Assembly (NCBI RefSeq): GCF_901000735.1
Contig: NC_081544.1
Location: 9,735,608 to 9,799,607 of the forward strand
Reading direction: 5' to 3'
Source: Corylus avellana
Taxonomy: Eukaryota; Streptophyta; Magnoliopsida; Fagales; Betulaceae
Length of the DNA: 64,000 bases
The notes under the pieces are model-generated. The model saw only the letters and a list, made by a program, of their open reading frames with translations, did no database searches and had not been told where the DNA came from. A program made the translations under genes and the position numbers. Shown here piece by piece: positions 1-11,281 of this stretch; position 1 is the first letter of the stretch, and each line of letters starts with the position of its first letter.

Positions 1-607
1 CCTCGCCAAACCATCGTAGGCCTTTGCCAGACCACCGCTGTCGCCGCTGTGCGACCCCCAAACATCTGAGTTTAATTGTATTCTTTCTTTTGGTTAATGA
101 AGTGACTCATTCATCAAATAAAACAAAAAAGTCTCGGTCAATAATGTCAAGGCTAAAATTCTTGTTGGAGAGTGGTTCAATGTTCTTCGAAATGCCTTTA
201 ATATGCTACACATGAAAAAGACTCGTATCGGTATTTGTTGACTTGAACATATTGAGAATTGTTTTACCTGAAAAAAAAAAAAAAAAAAAAAATGTTGGAA
301 CTTTGTTTTTGTCGAAGTAATCCGCCAAAAGCACTAATTTTTCCTCTCTTTTTTTTTTTTTCTCAGAAAAAACTACAGTTGTCTTCTCAATGTTCTTTCA
401 ATCTTTTATTTTGGTTAATGTGTGTCATTGATTTACTATTGGAGTTGTAATCTCTCACTTTTACCCTAAAATAATAAAATTACCCATAAAAATTTGAAAA
501 AAAAAAAAGAAAAACCAATTAAAATTTAAAAAATAAACTGTTTTCCCTACTTTTTTATTTTTTGTTTTAAATTTATGTCTTTTTTAAAAAAAAATTTAGG
601 CATGAAA
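1..607. repeat. Intergenic repeat, paralogous to 32985-33530
   Basis: No gene is visible. From about position 68 the sequence aligns by eye with 32985-33530, sharing the 'ggttaatgaagt' start, the 'cttgttggagagtggt' block, the 'gaaaaagactc' block and the long A and T runs. The two are diverged copies of one segment. Its right part appears again next to the Copia truncation at 14341, which suggests the Copia/Athila nest sits inside one copy of this duplicated segment (inference). Runs of A at 271-291 and T at 349-361 are simple sequence. Confidence 0.6.
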
Positions 608-1156
608 TGTTAAGGAACCAATAGAGTCTGTTTTATAGTTGTTCTTATCTTTTAGCATTATCCATATAGTTGTTCTTATCTCTTCTCTTTAGTGTTCTAG
701 TTATATTTGTTCTACTTGTTTGTATTGAATTAGGTCTCATAGTTTGTATCAAGTTTGGGTTTGTCAAACTTGATTACAATTGTAACTCTTTGCCTATATA
801 TACAATGAGAACGAAGCTGAGACTTCATTCCTCCAAAAGCAAGTTTCTTTGCTTTCTTTGTTCATACCCCTCTTAATAAGATCATTGACCCTCTCAAATT
901 TTTTGGCCTTCTTCAACGGAATCAGCTTCTTCTCCAGGCAAATCCGCAGCTCTTCTTGCTGCCCTCAGATCACCTCTTCTCTTGCCTCACCTGCTGTGCT
1001 GCACAAAATTGCCAGCCTGCATAACTACACTGCACCAGATTGCCACACCTACTTTCTTTCTTCTTGCTGCACCAAATTACAGCCTCATTGTTGTTCTTCT
1101 CCTTGCCGCACCAGATCATAGCCGTATCTCCTTGTCGTGTCCCTGATACTGCACTC

Positions 1157-1983
1157 ATGACACAATCTATTTGTGTTTCATGTCAATTAGGAAAGAGCAA
1201 AAAGTTACCCTTTGTTGAGTCAAGTCGTATTACCACTGCTCCATTGGAGCTTATTCATAGTGATGTATAGATTTCTCCTTTATCTTCAATCAATGGAAGC
1301 AAATGTTATGTTATCTTTATTGATGATTTCTCTAGACACACCTGACTATTTCTCCTAAAACTCAAATCAGATGTTTTTAAAACCTTTGTCAAATTCAAGT
1401 ACTTGATAGAAAATTTATTTTCCCTTAAAATTAAACAACTTCAAACAGATGGGGGTGGTGAATACACCTCTCATAACTTTACTAAATTTCTGTCAACACA
1501 TGGTGTTCTTCATCGAGTCACATGTTCACATACATCTCAACAAAATGGAGTTTCAAAAAGAAAACATAGGCATATCATTGAATCTGGTCTTAGTCTCCTA
1601 GCTCAATCCCACCTTTCTTCTAATACCGGGTTGAAGCTGTCAGTACTGCCATGTATCTCATCAATAGATTGCCTACCCCTACTCTCCAAAATTCAAGTCC
1701 TTTCACCAAACTCTACAATAAGGAGCCAGACTACACATTTCTAAAAACTTTTGGTTGTGCTTGTTATCCTCTCTTAAGACCCTATGCCAAACACAAATTG
1801 GAATTCAGAAGCAAAGAATGCATCTTTCTTGGATATTGTACCCACCAAAAGGGTTACAAGTGCCTTGATCCCATCTCCAATCGTGTATATGCCTCTAGAC
1901 ATGCTATTTTTGATGAATTCGTGTTCCCTGCACAGAATAGAGCAGCATCTTCATCCCCTAATGGATCAGATCCTTCCGCTACA
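1157..1983 (+). pseudogene. Copia pol fragment: GAG-pre-integrase end and integrase
   Basis: Translation shows the CVSCQLGKSKKLPF end of the GAG-pre-integrase domain, then an integrase core: the HSDV first-aspartate motif (1254-1265), FIDDFSRHT, QTDGGGEY with the second aspartate (1443-1467), and a SQQNGV segment with a substituted catalytic-glutamate neighbourhood. The FGCACYP and KCIFLGY-type motifs of the Copia integrase C terminus follow (1749-1845). The frame is broken: a TAG stop after HSDV, a TGA after SRHT, and a frame change near 1640. Both stops fit TGG tryptophan codons hit by G-to-A. Non-functional. The frame would continue across the Athila insertion into 13456 onward. Confidence 0.85.
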
Positions 1984-1988
1984 GGTAT
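1984..1988. repeat. Target-site duplication GGTAT (left) of the Athila element
   Basis: GGTAT directly precedes the left LTR and recurs directly after the right LTR at 13451-13455. A 5-bp duplication is typical of Ty3/Gypsy integrase. Removing the insert and one copy restores a continuous Copia reading frame across the junction. Confidence 0.95.
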
Positions 1989-3275
1989 TGATGTGGTATT
2001 TTTGTGACCAAAAATATCAATTATAAAAATTACCACTCGCAATAGAACGAATCCCGTAGGATAGGGCTATATTGAAGGTGTCGAACCTCAAGGACTGCAG
2101 GGGTTTGATTATCAGAATTTAAAAGATTAAAATCAACTTAATTAAAAGAGAATGATTTGTTTGTGTGAATTTGAATTGCATAAAATAAACGGAAATAAAA
2201 GAAGTAAATGTATGAGAGAGAGAGTAGGTATTGACTTCACCACAATCTGCACATCAATGGTTAACCATATTTAATTCTAGCACTTCATTTTATGCATGTT
2301 ATAATTCAACAATAAAACATATAAAAATAATTTCATACAATCAACGGAATAGCATAACCCATCTTCGGTTGGCACGGACCGTCTATCTAAATTACACTAA
2401 ACTAGGGTGTAGTACGATCCGTCTTCCCTAGGCATGGCCTATCTAACCCTATTGATTGCATGCTAGTTAAGAACCATTGTATAACCATCATTCTTATAAT
2501 CACAGAAAATAAGAATGATTTGAGTTCAATAATAGTAAAATAATTTCTAAGACAAGATAAGAATTTTACTAATATTGAATTGGAATGTAAAGAACAATTG
2601 CAATTAATATGAGGAATAAAAATCAATTGTAGCAATCCTCAGAGTTATACAATCACATGCATAAATTGAAAGACTAAAAATTAAATACAATCAAATCATT
2701 ATGCTTGGAAAGGGCTACATCAATACCCCACAATTGGGTTTAGCTGCTCATGATCTCCTAAGCTCCACAGACTATTTTACTTAATTTTTGCACTAGAAGC
2801 AGTGTGTTTGTTTACAATGTTTAGAGCCCTATTTATAGGGATTAGGAGAATCCTAAAAACCCTAGAAACCCTGAGAAAACTAGAGAGCAGTCTCCTACTC
2901 CAATTGGGAGACTGAAATCCAAGTCCATGCTGGAGAGGAATTCTTGCCGTGCACTGTACGCTCAAGTGCGCTCGATCCAAGACTTGGTGTGCTCGAGCGC
3001 AGTGGGCTCGAGCCTAGCTGGTGTGCGCACGAGCGCAGGCATGCGCTCAATCCTTGATCGCAAACGCTCGAGCGCAGTGCGCTCGATCCCAGGGGTGCTG
3101 TGCTCGATCCTAGTTCCAGAATGCTCAACTTTTTGATCTTTGAAGCCTAATTTCCAATGGTTTGTCAAATAAGACCTGAAACACAAAAACAAAACAAAAT
3201 CAAACAAATAACAATGCTAAGGAATTAACATATGTAAATTCAAGGGCTTGAATGTGCAACATTCGGCGCTTATCA
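1989..3275 (-). repeat. 3' LTR of the Athila element
   Basis: 1287 bp, TGATGTGG...CTTATCA on the plus strand, near-identical to 12163-13450. On the minus strand a TATA box (TATAAATA) lies at 2830-2837. Upstream of it in minus orientation, at about 2950-3120, the U3 carries repeated GCGCTCGAGC motifs. The body contains an ACGGACCGTC-type short hairpin block near 2360-2445. Confidence 0.95.
2950..3120. repeat. GCGCTCGAGC motif array in the U3 of the left LTR
   Basis: Irregular repeats of a palindromic core GCGCTCGAGCGC with variants such as GTGCGCTCGATCC, spaced about 20-30 bp. The array lies roughly 110-290 bp upstream of the LTR TATA box when read on the element's coding strand. A matching array sits in the other LTR (about 13130-13290). 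Confidence 0.8.
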
Positions 3276-3290
3276 CAACCCCCCAACTTT
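3276..3290 (-). other. Polypurine tract of the Athila element
   Basis: On the minus strand AAAGTTGGGGGGTTG directly precedes the 3' LTR. This is the expected place and composition for the plus-strand primer of reverse transcription. Confidence 0.75.
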
Positions 3291-4442
3291 CATATTGCTA
3301 GTCCCTTAGTAATATAAAACAGAAAATGAACTGAAAAACAAAAAGATAAATTCAGCTTTTGTGGGACGTACGGTTGCATTTAGCATATGCAACAAGCCTT
3401 TTAAACCCCTAGGAGTTCCCTAGAGGACGAGTGAAGTCTCGTGAGGGTTTTTCAGAAATGATACCCACAAACTTTTTCTAACCATGTAATTCTTAAGAAT
3501 GCAATCTCATGACCATCATAGTTTTCAGTCATTAATGGGCTTAATAAAACAAACACTATCTTCACAATTTCAGGCAATCATAACTTAGCTCCAATCATGG
3601 TAGTTATGAGATATCACAAGATTCAACTAGTGTATGTGAACTCAACAAATAGTCAAGGGGTTTCAAAACTAATCTCAATCATGCATGGATCAATACTCAA
3701 AATTCATTGGACTCCCCATCGGACATAACAACCAAGGCAACAAAATTTTTTTTTTTTTTTACTCACTTAGCTCCCTTAAGCTTTCTGATTGACCCATTTA
3801 ACGAGTGTTAGGCCAATGTCTCCCAAACCAGATGGTTTTAGGGCATTAGGTGTAAAGACACCCCTAAGGACTTACAAACTCGGGTCAAAAAGGTTACAAA
3901 GCTAAGCTACTTTTCTTTTCTTTTCTTTTCTTTTTTCTTTTTTTTTTTTTTTTTTTTTTTTGTTAACCAATCCAAACTTCTCACTTTTTGAGGCGAACAC
4001 TCACTGCTTAATGAGGCAAACGGTCCAGTTACTTGGTGGAAAGTTTAAAATGATCTTTTTTTAAAAAAAAATTGAAATTTATGCCTAAGTCGTTTTCCCA
4101 ATAAGTTGCCCAACTACATTCCGAATATTAAAACCAAACATTCTTGATTCCAGATTCTATACCCCACAGACTATATGCAAGTGTGCTTGTGAAAATCAAA
4201 TTGAAACAAGTAATATTTCATGCTGCCAATGAGAGTAACCCAGTTTTAATTTATTAATCAAGTGATCATGTGTTCGTCTTATTAAGCCCATCAATGAATT
4301 TCAAACCACAACAGGAAAATCAATTATATGCTTAGAACTATCATGTATATGCCCACACCCCCCAACTTAAAGTGCACAATGTCCTCAGTGTGTGAAAAAT
4401 AACAGGAAAGCAGTGCAAGGGGAAAAAGACACACCAAACCTG
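3291..4442 (-). other. Non-coding 3' internal region of the Athila element
   Basis: No coding similarity was recognised between the polypurine tract and the 3' ORF. It contains a T run at 3749-3760, a pyrimidine-rich CTTTT/T tract at 3910-3962 and a second 'cacccccc aactt' G-rich (minus strand) tract at 4356-4370. That tract resembles the polypurine tract and could act as an internal plus-strand primer (inference). Confidence 0.5.
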
Positions 4443-5375
4443 TCACTGTGGCGCAGAAGAAGGTGCCCCTGGAGCAGGTGGCAATCGGGCTACAATGGTG
4501 CACAGCAGTTCTTGCTGGGCTTCAAATCGTTCATCTACCTGGCGCCTGTCCTCCGCTCTCTGGTTCACAAGCTCAGAGCGGAGGTCTTGCAATTCTTTAT
4601 GGAGGGACTCATATTGAGATATGGTCATAGTAACAGTCGCCGATGTTCCCGTGTTTTCGACCGGCGCTGCTGGAGGTGGCCCATCGTGCACAGGCCCATC
4701 AGCGTCCCTATCGACCTCTGCTGCCGCAGGCGCCTAACGTCGTCGCGGCATGTGAGAATAACTCTGATTCCACTGGATCAGACCAAACTGAGGATGTGTG
4801 GCAATAGGTCCATCAGTAGGGGTACCCTCTATGCCTTGGGTCTGAAAGATATGGGTGAGGAGAAACGGGAATGGAAGTCCCAATGACGCCGAACCTTGCG
4901 TGCACCGCACAATTGCCCCATCCCAAAACTTGTGCATCTGGTCCCAAATGAGCTGTGGGATGGAAATCCAATAGCCTCTCTTAAAGGCGTAGAGTGCCGC
5001 AAGAAAGGGGCCGCGCCACTGACTCTTTTGTCCGAACGAGCACACATTCCGCTGCAGGACGAAGTCCACAAACCACTGGCGGGAAGGTAGCAGGACCTTA
5101 CTTGTGGAGTTGCGGAGGTCATCGGTGTAGTGGCCACGGCACATGTCATCCACAATAAACTGCAGGGTGAGATCGGCCGGCAGGTCGGAGTACCGAGGGG
5201 AACCATCCCGAGCCAAGATATTCGACGGGCACTCATGGGAACATTGCAAAGCAGCAGCAATGTCGTTGGTGGTCAACTCAATGTCAAAGCCTGCCATGGA
5301 AGAAGAGAGGATGCCCGGCCGAGTACAATCGAAGGCATAAAAGTCCCGAACCAGCCCTTCGTGCAACGAGGCCAC
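4443..5375 (-). pseudogene. Athila 3' ORF in env-like position (putative plant transposon protein domain)
   Basis: The upstream 213 codons (5375-4734) start MASLHEGLVRDFYAFDC and continue with a globular region containing VDFVLQRNVC and the WISIPQLIWDQM segment. The pattern resembles the 'putative plant transposon protein' domain often found downstream of integrase in Athila/Gypsy elements. A stop at 4734-4736 separates it in frame from a second stretch (4691-4443) with a coiled-coil-like segment rich in E, R, Q and L, and a proline/alanine-rich tail. No signal peptide or membrane anchor is visible, so an envelope role is not supported. Codons upstream of 5375 are also open, so the start is uncertain. 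Family assignment is from memory of the pattern. Confidence 0.6.
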
Positions 5376-6007
5376 GTCGTCGGCATTCTTTGACCGCCCA
5401 CTTGGTGGTTGGGAGGCTATGAAAAAACTCTGTTGACGGCAAAGGAGGTCTCCAAGATGAGCTTATGGGGCTTCCCACTGCGAGGTAATGGCAGGGTTGG
5501 GGCCTCGGGGGTGGTATCCCGAGCAGGGGAAGACCTGGAGGTGGAAGCAATGGCTAGAAGCCTGATGCCGCTTGGTTGAGGCAATTCGTCGAACACTTGG
5601 TGGGCACTCCAAAATGGAGGGGATGGAGAACCACCTTACTTGGTTGCCCAACCCCCTACAAAACAGAGAAAACCAACACAGAGTAGTCAGTGGACCCACG
5701 GACTGCTGATTTCCACAAAAATTTTGGGAAAATTGGGGACGGTGGGGTATTGGGGAGAATGGGAAATGGGAGAGATGAAAGTGGTCGGAGAGGGAGAAAA
5801 ACTGCGAGGATAGGACGGTGGGGCGGTGGTGTGGTAGTGTCTGTGGCCGTGGGAGTCTCGCGGTGGTGGTGGGTTGGTGGTTGGGGGCGGGGGGGAGGCT
5901 GCGGTGGTGGTGGGTTGGTGTGTGAGTGCAGGGGAGGGGCTGCGGCCCTGGGGAAGAAGGAGGAATGGGGAAGAAAAGGAAGTTGGCCGTGACCTAAAAA
6001 GGGTAAT

Positions 6008-6240
6008 GTGAGCCCTCTGAGCGAGTGCGCTCGAGCAACACTAGCGTGCGCTCAATCGCACTTGCGCAGAGGTGTCACGGTAAGGCGTGGGTACACTCGA
6101 GCGCTCCGGAAGGTGCGCTCGAGCATACTCGTGCATGTGAGTGTAGAGCTTCTACGCTCAATCCCACTCATGGTGGGCTCGAGCGCAGGCTCGTGCTCTG
6201 GGATCGAGCGTACAGTGTTTGCGCTCTAGCCCAGGGTGTC
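6008..6240. repeat. GCGCTCGAGC motif array between integrase and the 3' ORF
   Basis: Repeated TGCGCTCGAGC-type units (for example near 6024, 6094, 6114 and 6176), the same motif family as the LTR arrays. Just upstream, 5750-5960, is a G-rich stretch on the plus strand with GGTGGTGG repeats. No protein similarity was seen here. Confidence 0.75.
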
Positions 6241-6363
6241 AGTGTCTCAATCAAAAAGATAGACGGGATCCGTCAAATTGACGGATTCCACGTTTGTACC
6301 TGGCTTGAGGTTCTGGATGCAGGGCTTCAACCTTTGACCGTTGACCTTGAATAGAGTGCCATC

Positions 6364-7272
6364 CTATGGGTCCCACAATTCAACGGCGCCATGGGGTGAC
6401 ACTGAGGTGGCTATGAAGGGGCCGTCCCATCTTGAACGGAGCTTCCCAGGGGAAAGCCGGAGTCTGGAATTGTAGAGCCATACTTTCTGGTCCGGCACAA
6501 ATGTTTTGGGCAAGATATGTTTGTCATGAAAAACCTTAGTCAGCTCTTTATAAAGGCAAGCACTATCATAGGCATCTCGCCGTAGCTCCTCCAACTCTGT
6601 CAATTGAAGTTTCCGGTGAGAACCGGCTGCCTGCATGTCGAAATTGAACTGCTTTATTGCCCATAGAGCCTTATGTTCTAATTCCACAGGGAGGTGACAC
6701 GCCTTGCCATAAACCAGCCAATAGGGAGACATTCCAATGGGGGTTTTGTAAGCTGTGCGGTAGGCCCATAATGCATCATTGAAGCGCAAGGACCAATCCT
6801 TGCGGTCTGGCCTAACCGTCTTCTCGAGAATATGCTTAATCTCCCGGTTAGACACTTCCACTTGGCCACTTGTTTGAGGATGGTAAGGAGTGGCTACCTT
6901 ATGTGTGACAAAATACTTGAGAAGCAAGGCCTTGAAAAAACGGTTGCAAAAGTGTCTACCTCCATCACTGATGATAGCCCGAGGAGTACCAAATCTGCTA
7001 AAAATGTTGGCTTGGAGGAACTTCACTACAACGTTGTGATCATTGGTCTTTATGGCAATAGCTTCAACCCACCTAGAGACATAATCCACTCCTACCAAAA
7101 TATACTCATGTCTACAAGATGGTGAGAAGGGTCCCATGAAGTCCATACCCCAGACATCAAAAATCTCGACAATAAGGATGGGGTTCAATGGCATCATGTC
7201 CCTCTGAGACATAGCTCCTAGGCGCTGACATCTCTCACAAGCTTGGCAGAAGTCATAAGCATCTTTGAACAA
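6364..7272 (-). pseudogene. Athila integrase
   Basis: Carries the [11 protein letters not shown] half of the zinc-binding domain, then the catalytic core: GMDFMGPF (first Asp), ISDGGRHF (second Asp), and the Glu in a [10 protein letters not shown] context. The YHPQTSGQ and [40 protein letters not shown] region follows, split here as [15 protein letters not shown] and [14 protein letters not shown]. This is the Athila/plant Gypsy signature. The C terminus has a WLYNSRLRL and RWDGPF segment. Upstream, a TAA in the zinc-finger half (about 7293) interrupts the frame where glutamine is expected. It would splice the cDNA into the genome. Inactive in this copy. Confidence 0.9.
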
Positions 7273-7455
7273 GGTGGGCCATGTGAATCCGCATTATAGA
7301 ACCTTGGCTACTGTCTTCTTGGCACTGAAGTGTCCCCCACAAGCTAGAGAATGACAAAAGGTAAGAATGCTGGAAAATTCACTCTCAGGGATACATCGTC
7401 GGATGATCTGATCAGCACAATACTTGAACAACTCTGGATCTTCCCAATAATAGAA

Positions 7456-8019
7456 TCAAATTTGCTTGAAGAAGCGGTCCTTATCTCGCTTAGACCAATG
7501 AGAAGGAATCCGACCTGTTGCTAGATAATTGACAATATTGGCATACCACAGCAGCTTTCTCGGAGTAATTTCTAAGAGTTGCTCATCTGGGAACGAGTCA
7601 TGAACAGGAACCGGCTGGGGTGTCTCAAATAAAATCCGTGACAAATGGTCAACAACAACATTTTCAGTGCCCTTCTTGTCCCGAATCTCAATGTCAAACT
7701 CTTGCAGAAATAGGATCCAGCGGATCAACCAAGGCTTTGTTTCCTTCTTGGCCAGCAGGTGTCGTAGAGCAGCATGATCAAAAAAAATTATAACCTTTGA
7801 TCCCAGAAGATATGAGCGGAATTTATCCATAGCAAATACCACAGCTAGCAATTCTTTCTCAGTGGTTGTGTAATTGACTTGAGCATCTATCAACGTCTTG
7901 CTAGCATAATAAATGACATGAGGAAGCTTGCCTACCCGTTGTCCCAAAACTGCACCCACAGCATAGTGAGATGCATCACACATGATCTCAAAGGGCAATG
8001 ACCAGTCAGGTGGCTGCAT
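7456..8019 (-). pseudogene. Athila RNase H domain
   Basis: RNase H of the pol polyprotein: [14 protein letters not shown] contains the first catalytic Asp, [14 protein letters not shown] the Glu, and [11 protein letters not shown] stands where TDHAAL is usual. The domain degrades the RNA strand during cDNA synthesis. It is in a different frame from the reverse transcriptase segment after a one-base deletion near 8169, and a TAG at about 8051 (CAG expected) lies between them. It ends in stops before the integrase zinc finger. Confidence 0.88.
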
Positions 8020-8163
8020 GATGGGAGCAGATGATAATAGGGACCGGAGCTACTGGAATGCCTGGTGACATGCTTCATCAAAGTGAAAAGGGGCGTCCTT
8101 AGCAAGCAAGTTACATAAGGGCCTTGAGATTTTGCTGAAATCTTTGATGAGACGACGATAGAA

Positions 8164-9005
8164 GCCGTGTGCCCTAGGAAAGAACGGATCTGCTTCACTG
8201 AAGTGGGTGGTGGTAAATTTTCAATTAGCTCAACTTTGGCCCGATCTACCTCAATACCTCGTTTGGACACTATATGGCCCAAAACTATACCTTCCTGGAC
8301 CATGAAGTGGCTCTTCTCCCAGTTCAAAATTAGGTTAGTTTCTTTGCAATGTTGAAGCACAAGTGATAGATTATGGAGGCATTTATCAAAAGAAGATCCA
8401 AAAACAGAAAAGTCATCCATAAATACCTCCAAAAAAAATTTCACCATGTTGGAGAAGATAGACATCATACATCTCTGGAATGTGGCAGGTGCATTGCATA
8501 AGCCGAAGGGCATGCATCGGTAAGCAAAGGTGCCGAATGTACATGTGAACGTCGTCTTTTCTTGCTCTTGGGGGTCAATTGCAACCTGATTATACCCGGA
8601 ATAGCCATCTAAGAAGCAATAGTAGCTCTGGCCAGCAAGACGCTCCAAAATTTGATCAATGAATGGGAGCGGGAAGTGATCCTTCCGGGTATGAGAATTG
8701 AGCTTCCGGTAGTCGATGCAGACACGCCACCCCGTGGTTGTGAACTGTGGAACCAATTCGCCAACAGAATTCTCAACAACGGTGATGCCTAATTTCTTTG
8801 GAACCACTTGAGTGGGGCTCACCCATTTGCTATCTGAGATGGGGTAGATGATGCCTACATTAAGTAACTTGACGACCTCTTTCATTACTACCTCCTTCAT
8901 GTTGGGATTCAACCGGCGCTGTGCCTCGTGGAAAGGTCGAGCATCTTCTTCCAAATGGATCCGGTGCATACAGATAGAGGGGCCAATGCCTTTTAAATCT
9001 GCCAC
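8164..9005 (-). pseudogene. Athila reverse transcriptase
   Basis: Reverse transcriptase with WVSPTQVVPKK, WRVCIDYRKLN, FPLPFIDQILERLAG, FLDGYSGYNQ, TFGTFAYRCMPFGLCNAPATFQR and the catalytic FMDD box (VFMDDFSVFG). VLGHIVSKRGIEVD and IRSFLGH follow, after which the frame shifts near 8169 through a missing base. Copies the element RNA to DNA. The order and sequence are typical of Athila. It overlaps the preceding protease-linker frame at 8993-9005. Confidence 0.92.
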
Positions 9006-9637
9006 GAACCAATAGCCTCTTTATACTCCTTTAACACTGCGAGCAAACTGTCTTCTTGGTCTTTTTGTAAGTCGGAAGCAATGATGACCGGCAGGGTGTT
9101 GTTAGACCCCAGAAATGCATATTTGAGCTTTTCTGGCAGGGGCTTCAACTCAAGCTTCAGTGGAGACAGTAGGGATGGAACAGGAGGAGTGCTTGATGTC
9201 ACAGGTAGGGGTTCCTTTACTACTCTCCATGGATGGAAATCTGCACTAGCGGCTGTTTCAAACAATTCATGGACCTCTTGAATGTACTGGTCAGTGTTGA
9301 ATTCTTCAAAGTTGAAATAATTTAGGCAAGCTTCCACTGGATCCTTTGTCAGGAGACTAGGTAGTGAGTCTTCTATATATTCTTCAATGCTGTCCAAAAA
9401 GAAACACTCATTCTGATCAGGAGCATGCTGAAATGCAGTAAAGATATTCCACCGAACCTTCATATTGCCAAATGAGATTTCCATGACTCCAGTTCGACAG
9501 TTGATGCATGCATTTGCTGTGGCTAAGAATGGACGCCCAAGGATGACAGGAACCAGCTTCTCAAGATTGGGCACAGGCTCGATATCCAGCACGATAAAGT
9601 CTACTGGGAAGAAAAATTTAGCCACCTGGATGATCAC
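8993..9637 (-). pseudogene. Athila protease C-terminal part and linker to reverse transcriptase
   Basis: Contains VDFIVLDIEPV and VILGRPFLATANACI, the second half of the retropepsin fold with the ILGRPFL motif. An acidic linker and the VIIASDL start of the reverse-transcriptase region follow. It is continuous in frame with the upstream gag-protease piece apart from a TAA at about 9680, where Athila relatives have a glutamine. Confidence 0.8.
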
Positions 9638-9682
9638 ATCTTCTACAATCCCTCTAGGCTTCTTAATCGACCAATCAGCTAG

Positions 9683-10327
9683 TTACAGAATCATTGTGGT
9701 GGGCTTCAGCTCCCCTAGGCCCAGCTGCTGATATACTGAATAGGGAAGTAAATTCACTCCAGCTCCCAGATCTAAGAGTGCCTTATCAATCTCTCTTTTT
9801 CCGATGATGCAAGAAATTGTAGGCGCCTCGGGGTCCTTGAATTTCAGAGGAGTGTTGTGCTTTATTAGGGAACTCACTTGCTCAATCAAAAGGACTTTCT
9901 TGAGGATGTGATTTCTGGTCTTCCTCTTTTGAGTACACAAGTCTTTAAGGAACTTAGCATAGGTAGGCACTTGTGCAATGGCATCAAGAAGGGGAAGATT
10001 GATTTTTACCTGTTTAAACATCTCCATCATTCCTTGTATTTTCTCTCCTTGTTTCCCAAAGTGAGAAGGTGCCTTGAGACATTCTGGAAAGAGGGCCGGT
10101 GGCTCATATGGGATTTCTGGAGTGGATGCTGCTGATGACGAAGCCTCATTGCTTACTTGCTTGCTTTTATCATTCTGCAAATTCTGTGCAACCTCCTTGT
10201 GTTCATCCTTCTTCTCCTCCACATGATTGTCAACAATTTTGTCGCTTCTTAAGGTGGTGATGGCTTGAACTTGCTGATGGTATGAAGTGCCCTCATCGAC
10301 CATGTAGTGCCCCTTAGGGTTTACCAC
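9683..10327 (-). pseudogene. Athila gag C terminus and protease active site
   Basis: The last part of gag (PPALFPECLKAP, then KVKINLPLLDAIAQVPTYAKFLKD-type region, here KQVKINLPLLDAIAQVP) leads into the retropepsin active site ALLDLGAGVNLLP, where DLGA replaces the usual DSGA/DTGA. The protease cleaves the polyprotein. A TAA at about 10411 (HS*SIAKLDAQVGQLA) separates it from upstream gag in the same frame. Confidence 0.85.
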
Positions 10328-10411
10328 TGGCTGACTTGGAAGCTTTCCTTCCTCTCTTTTGTTGATGGTGTTGGCAAGTTGTCCGACTTGAGCATCTAGC
10401 TTGGCAATGGA

Positions 10412-11275
10412 TTAGGAATGTGAGTTGACTATTTCCTCTTGAGATTTAATTGACCGCTTGATCTTGCTAGTCAGCTCAGTCACTACTTTTACAATCCGAT
10501 CCTCAAAATTAGACTCTGAGGGAGCCTGGTAGTGCTGTTGTGGAGGCCGATAAATGGACTGAGGTTGGTAGGGCTGCCTGTTTGATTTAAAGTGATTATA
10601 TGGCCCTGGGGATGAGTTGCTTGAATTCTTCCATAAGAAATTTGGATGATTTCGCCACCCGGGGTTGTAGGTATTGGAGTACGGATCATTACCCAGTCTG
10701 GAGAAAGTTGCATTAACCTGCTCATTAGAAATGTCAGTATAATTTCCAGTAACAAGGCAGTTATTTACATGATGCATAGGACTGGAACAGAATGAGCATG
10801 CTTCAGTGTGTGTGTGAGTGGCATTAGGAGCAAAACCAACAGTCAACAGAACTTGATCTAACTTCTTGGTGATAGTCTCAATTACTTGGTTGGCCATGTT
10901 TGGGGAATGGCCGGCTTCATACACACTCTCGGTCTTGGGTGCTAGTGCCCTTCGTCTGGCGGAAACCTGCTGAAGAGAATTGTTACTTAAGTTTTCAAAC
11001 ATAGACCATGCTTCATTTTCACTTTTCAACATGAATGTCCCCCCACATGATGCATCTACCATTTTTCCATTGGACTCGGTCAGGCCATCATAAAAACACT
11101 GTACTAGCTGCCATTTTGGGACAGCGTGGTGTGGACATGATCTAAACAAGGTCTGCAACCTATCCCAAGTCTCATGGTAATCCTCTCCCTCATACTGGGA
11201 GAATGTAGTAATGGCTCTCCTAGTATCATTGGTCATGCCTATGGGAAAGTACTTCTTAAGAAATTCTTGTTGCAA
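10412..11275 (-). pseudogene. Athila gag, central and nucleocapsid part
   Basis: Has the retrotransposon gag domain (LQQEFLKKYFP, HETWDRLQTLFRSCPHH, FYDGL). It then has one CCHC-like zinc knuckle, CSFCSSPMHHVNNC (CX2CX4HX4C), a glutamine/proline/asparagine-rich linker and a charged C terminus. Gag packages the element RNA into virus-like particles. Two stops lie at the upstream junction near 11276-11283. Confidence 0.87.
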
Positions 11276-11281
11276 TTAAGC

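Larger units (their letters stand above)
608..1988 (+). mobile_element. Ty1/Copia retrotransposon, left part (before Athila insertion)
   Basis: A decayed Copia element starts near 608 (TGTTAAGGAACC), where similarity to the paralogous segment at 33 kb stops. The first ~280 bp look like an LTR: AT-rich with a TATATATA box at 795-802 followed by a short leader. No methionine-tRNA primer site is visible after it and no gag is found; coding similarity begins only with the CX2C end of the GAG-pre-integrase region near 1160, so the 5' internal region is deleted. The element is cut at 1988 by the Athila insertion and resumes at 13456. The exact left end is inferred. Confidence 0.6.

Noticed and set aside
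4392..4886. Plus-strand open frame of 164 codons
   Set aside because: It is the complement of the Athila 3' ORF and has no similarity to a known protein.
5690..5992. Glycine-rich open frame of 100 codons on the plus strand
   Set aside because: It comes from G-rich low-complexity DNA inside the Athila element, antisense to its coding strand.
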